This document shows positions 61,013 to 64,000 of a DNA stretch of 64,000 nucleotides, one piece after another. The stretch comes from Providencia rettgeri (GTDB lineage: Bacteria; Pseudomonadota; Gammaproteobacteria; Enterobacterales; Enterobacteriaceae). The notes beneath the pieces are model-generated. The model saw only the letters and a program-made list of their open reading frames with translations. It did not search any database and was not told the origin of the DNA. The stretch spans positions 4,461,501 to 4,525,500 of the forward strand of contig UGTZ01000001.1 of the NCBI GenBank assembly GCA_900455085.1, read 5' to 3'. The position numbers and the translations under genes are program-made. The first letter of the stretch is position 1. Every line of letters starts with the position of its first letter.

Positions 61013-61607
61013 GTGTTACCTCTTTATTTAGCTGTCGTAAAAGGAATGTATGACGGTTCAATTATTTAGCTGCGTTAAAAAGATATTTATATATATGATG
61101 GTTTTTATATTTATTACTAACTACATGACTATTTTTATTAAATAATATCACCAATGTCCAGTAATTAATTCTATTAATATATGTAAACCATATCATTCTT
61201 AAAACACTCCAACGCCAGCATATTAATTCAACTTAAACTTGTAATTAGAAACAAAATATCGAATTAACCAACAATGTTCATTTAAGATAGCTATTTATTG
61301 ATCTAATATCAATATTCAATAGCTATTCACAAAGAAATAACAATTATAAAAATTGTTTATTATCAATAAGTTGTCTATTTTACATCTTTTTTTACATAAA
61401 ATAAAAACGAATAAATGTTTATTTGTTTATTCTTGGTTTAAAAATAATGTAAATTATACGCGAAATAAGAGCATCTATATTTGATGAGTATTTTTATTAA
61501 TCTTATTTTGATTAACTATAATGATAATAAATCGTAAATAGGTCATCTAATAAATATATCTAATTTTCTTTCTTTCAAATAAATTGAATGTTTATGTTTT
61601 TTAGATA
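61013..61607. other. Long AT-rich intergenic region upstream of frc
   Basis: Nearly 600 bases of strongly AT-rich DNA with no recognisable gene or RNA. It must contain the frc operon promoter. An imperfect FNR-like TTGAT/ATCAA pair at 61298-61312 has five rather than four spacer bases and was not accepted. Such AT-rich stretches are typical H-NS targets; this is an inference from base composition alone. Confidence 0.5.
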
Positions 61608-61645
61608 TAAAAAACCCACAAATAACATTAGTCATTTGTGGGTTT
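61608..61645 (-). terminator. Terminator of fdoGHI
   Basis: AAACCCACAAAT (61612-61623) and ATTTGTGGGTTT (61634-61645) form a perfect 12-bp stem, followed on the minus strand by TTTTTATATC. It lies about 20 bases after the fdoI stop. Confidence 0.9.
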
Positions 61646-61665
61646 GATAACAACAATAATAAAAC

Positions 61666-62322
61666 TTAGTTTTTCTCTTGTTGCTGTTTTTGCTGTTTTT
61701 CTTTTTCCAAAAGCTGACGGTACCACAATGGATGGTGCTTTCTCGCCCAACCACGAGTCACCCAACCTTCAACCATCGCACGCACTGAACCTTTCACCCA
61801 AATCGCAGCATAAGCGTGAACCACAATCATGATGATCAGCGCAATCGCAGAGAGCGAGTGAATAAGAATAGCTGCACGATAAACTGGGATTGGGAAGTAA
61901 TCGGCGAAATAAGGACGCCACATTATCACACCCGTGACCACCAGCGCTAATAAGCAGATAGTGACTACCCAATACACCCCTTTTTGGCCGAGGTTATATT
62001 GACCTACATCACCTGCTTCTTCATTTTTCAGTACTTTGCCGATATTTTTTGCCCACTTGATATCTTCTTTATTAATGAAGTTATGGTGGAAATAGCGGAA
62101 GAACATAAATACGAACAGCAAGAACATCGCCGTACCCACAAATGGATGCAAAATTCGCGACAGTTGTGGTGTGCCTAAAATATTCATAAACCAGTTTAGT
62201 GAAGGGAAAAAGAACCCTAACCCACTGATTGCGGTGAATAAAAAGCAAATCACAACCGCCCAGTGATTGATCCTTTCAATCGGTTTATGGCGGATGATTT
62301 TATCGTTATCATCTGGCATCAT
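61666..62322 (-). CDS. fdoI: Formate dehydrogenase cytochrome b556 subunit
   Basis: The protein of about 218 residues is the membrane anchor of the respiratory formate dehydrogenase. It has four transmembrane segments and heme b His ligands in [25 protein letters not shown] and [17 protein letters not shown]. It passes electrons from FdoH to the quinone pool. The frame is open to 62370, but the ATG pair at 62322/62319 follows GGGAGG and matches E. coli FdoI (211). It overlaps the end of fdoH by 14 bases. The C-terminal tail is a Gln/Lys-rich run ([12 protein letters not shown]). Confidence 0.95.
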   Translation of the reverse strand: MMPDDNDKIIRHKPIERINHWAVVICFLFTAISGLGFFFPSLNWFMNILGTPQLSRILHPFVGTAMFLLFVFMFFRYFHHNFINKEDIKWAKNIGKVLKNEEAGDVGQYNLGQKGVYWVVTICLLALVVTGVIMWRPYFADYFPIPVYRAAILIHSLSAIALIIMIVVHAYAAIWVKGSVRAMVEGWVTRGWARKHHPLWYRQLLEKEKQQKQQQEKN

Positions 62323-63263
62323 TTCTGATCCTCCCTTCTTTTGATTTCGAAGTGTCAGAGGACATTGCATTATGCAAATCTTCTAAAGCTTCTTCTTCAT
62401 CTTTTTTGGAGACGCGGTTCGGACCAATACCCACATAGTGGAAGATGGCCGCCGCAAATGTTGCAGCAAAACCAACCGCTGCTAACGGCTTCCAGATACC
62501 TTTCCAGAAAGTGACTGTAGGGCTGATTGTCGGGTTTTCCGGCAATCCGTGATACAACTGCGGTTTATCTGCATGGTGTAAAACGTACATCACGTGCGTA
62601 CCACCAACCCCCCTCAGGGTCATATAAACCTGCGTTTGCATAACCACGAGTTTTCAGCTCTTCAACACGCTCACCAGCCATGTTAATCATGTCTTCTTTG
62701 CTACCGAAGTGGATAGCGCCGGTTGGACACGTTTTCACACACGCAGGCTCTTGACCGACTTCAACACGGTCAACACACAGCGTACATTTGTATGCACGGT
62801 TATCTTCTGGGTTGATGCGCGGTACATCAAACGGACAACCCGCAATACAATAACCACAACCAATACAATGTTCTGATTGGAAATCAACGATACCGTTTTT
62901 GTACTGTACTATCGCGCCTTCCGAAGGGCACGCCTTCAGACAGCCTGGGTCAGCACAGTGCATACAACCATCTTTACGGATCAGCCATTCAAATTTATCG
63001 TTCTCTTCCACTTCAGAGAAGCGCATTACCGTCCATGATTTAGCGGTTAAATCTGTTGGGTTATCATATACCCCAACGTTCGTCCCGATTTTGTCACGGA
63101 TATCGTTCCATTCGGAACACGCGACCTGACAAGCTTTACAGCCGATACAGGTCGTCACATCGATAAGCTTTGCAACTTCTTCCTTATAGTCCCGCACCTG
63201 AGGCGCGGGAGTCAGGGAATTGGTGGCAGAGCGACGAATAATGTCCTGAGATTGCATTGACAT
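62309..63263 (-). CDS. fdoH: Formate dehydrogenase iron-sulfur subunit, with apparent frameshift
   Basis: The beta subunit carries four [4Fe-4S] clusters in [42 protein letters not shown] and CTLCVDRV...CVKTCP. It has one C-terminal membrane helix ([19 protein letters not shown]). The frame breaks after NAGLYDPEG at a G6 run (C at 62608-62613). Skipping one G continues as [16 protein letters not shown] to the stop at 62309, giving 317 residues (E. coli FdoH 300). As written it stops at 62565 without its membrane helix. It follows fdoG after 11 bases. FdnH is the alternative name; gene order with fdhE favours fdo. Confidence 0.93.
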
Positions 63264-63274
63264 AATTTATCTCC

Positions 63275-64000
63275 TTACACCTTTTCCACATTGACAAGGA
63301 ACGATTTAAATTCCGGTGTCTGAGTATTCGCATCACCCACATACGGCGTTAACGTGTTAGCAATAAAGCCTTTCACAGCCAAGCCTTCAAAGCCCCAGTG
63401 AATAGGGATACCGATAGTATCAATATCTTTACCTGCCACTTTCAGCGTATGAATACGTTTGGTGACCACCGCTTTTGCTTTGATATAACCGCGTTTAGAG
63501 CTGACTTTCACTGTATCACCTTGTTTGATACCTTTTTCATTCGCCAGACGTTCACCAATTTCAATGAACTGTTGTGGCTGAATGATGGCATTTAACAAGG
63601 CATGCTTTGTCCAATAGTGGAAATGTTCAGTCAAGCGATAAGTCGTTCCCACATAAGGGAATTCTGTCGCTTTACCCATTTGAGCCCAGTCATCTTTAAA
63701 CACACGAGCAGCAGGGTTTGATACGACTTTTGGATGCAATGGGTTAGTATCCAGCGGCGTTTCAATTGGTTCGTAGTGCTCTGGGAATGGGCCTTCAGCC
63801 ATTTTATCCAGTGCGAATAGACGCCCCATACCTTCTGGCTGCATGATAAACGGACCAACACCACTTCCCGGCGCAGCATTGCTATAGTCAGGAATATCCA
63901 TTCCTATCCATTTGCTACCGTTCCACTCGAGGATTTGGCGTTTCGGATCCCACGGTTTACCCATTGGGTCTGCCGATGCACGGTTATAAATCACACGACG
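63275..64000 (-). CDS. fdoG: Formate dehydrogenase major (selenocysteine/molybdenum) subunit, C-terminal part
   Basis: The frame is open to the right edge, so the 5' end lies outside the window. The visible 241 residues include the C-terminal molybdopterin-dinucleotide-binding domain: GPFIMQPEGMGRLFA, VGTTYRLTEHFHYWTKHALL, VSSKRGYIKAKAVV and IPIHWGFEGLAVKG. All are very close to E. coli FdoG/FdnG. The enzyme oxidises formate on the periplasmic side and needs selenocysteine (in the unseen part), linking it to selA, selB and fdhE in this window. Confidence 0.95.
   Translation of the reverse strand, partial: RRVIYNRASADPMGKPWDPKRQILEWNGSKWIGMDIPDYSNAAPGSGVGPFIMQPEGMGRLFALDKMAEGPFPEHYEPIETPLDTNPLHPKVVSNPAARVFKDDWAQMGKATEFPYVGTTYRLTEHFHYWTKHALLNAIIQPQQFIEIGERLANEKGIKQGDTVKVSSKRGYIKAKAVVTKRIHTLKVAGKDIDTIGIPIHWGFEGLAVKGFIANTLTPYVGDANTQTPEFKSFLVNVEKV

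Noticed and set aside
61298..61312. FNR-like TTGAT/ATCAA pair upstream of frc
   Set aside because: The spacer is five bases instead of four, and the region is so AT-rich that such pairs arise easily.

Overview
The window reads as chromosomal DNA of an AT-rich member of the Enterobacterales, most likely Providencia (Morganellaceae). The basis is near-E. coli protein sequences for housekeeping genes (CoaBC, Dut, SlmA, PyrE, Rph, YicC, SelAB, FdoGHI) combined with a gene order unlike E. coli. The genus is an inference from memory; no database was searched.

Layout. 1-4 kb: the 3' end of envC, yibQ, and tdh-kbl for threonine catabolism. 4-20 kb: LPS core genes in blocks (hldD-waaF-waaC-htrL; a GT-C enzyme with waaA; then waaQ-waaG-waaP-GT8-waaL-GT8-GT4), with coaD and mutM embedded. 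20-27 kb: housekeeping genes rpmB-rpmG, radC, coaBC-dut, slmA, rph-pyrE with an attenuator, and yicC. 27-36 kb: accessory metabolism, namely an ACS-family transporter/RraA-like/nitrilase/GntR module with a clear promoter and operator, a purine nucleoside operon with a divergent ROK regulator, and thiM. 36-41 kb: an orphan core kinase waaY, ugd and a UDP-uronate epimerase, and an LtaS-like transferase. 41-46 kb: fdhE-selA-selB. 46-61 kb: a catabolic island in two halves. One half handles hexonates/hexuronates (gntR-uxuA divergent from rspA-rspB-MHS transporter-ydfI-like); the other is oxalate-related (frc-oxc-yfdV-second frc-tandem nitrilase). 61-64 kb: fdoGHI, running off the right end.

How the genes may work together. 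fdhE-selA-selB serve the selenoprotein formate dehydrogenase whose structural genes lie on the other side of the island. The oxalate module makes formate (oxalate to oxalyl-CoA to formyl-CoA to formate), which FdoGHI could oxidise, so the island sits inside the gene set that could use its product. The ugd/uge pair can supply UDP-GlcA and UDP-GalA for the LPS core built by the waa genes.

Caution on sequence quality. At least eight single-base frame disruptions are visible: coaD, a GT8 gene, radC (two), uxuA, rspA, the tandem nitrilase and fdoH. Most lie in or beside homopolymer runs, and coaD is essential in relatives, so sequencing error is the leading explanation. These genes are annotated over their full restored extent.
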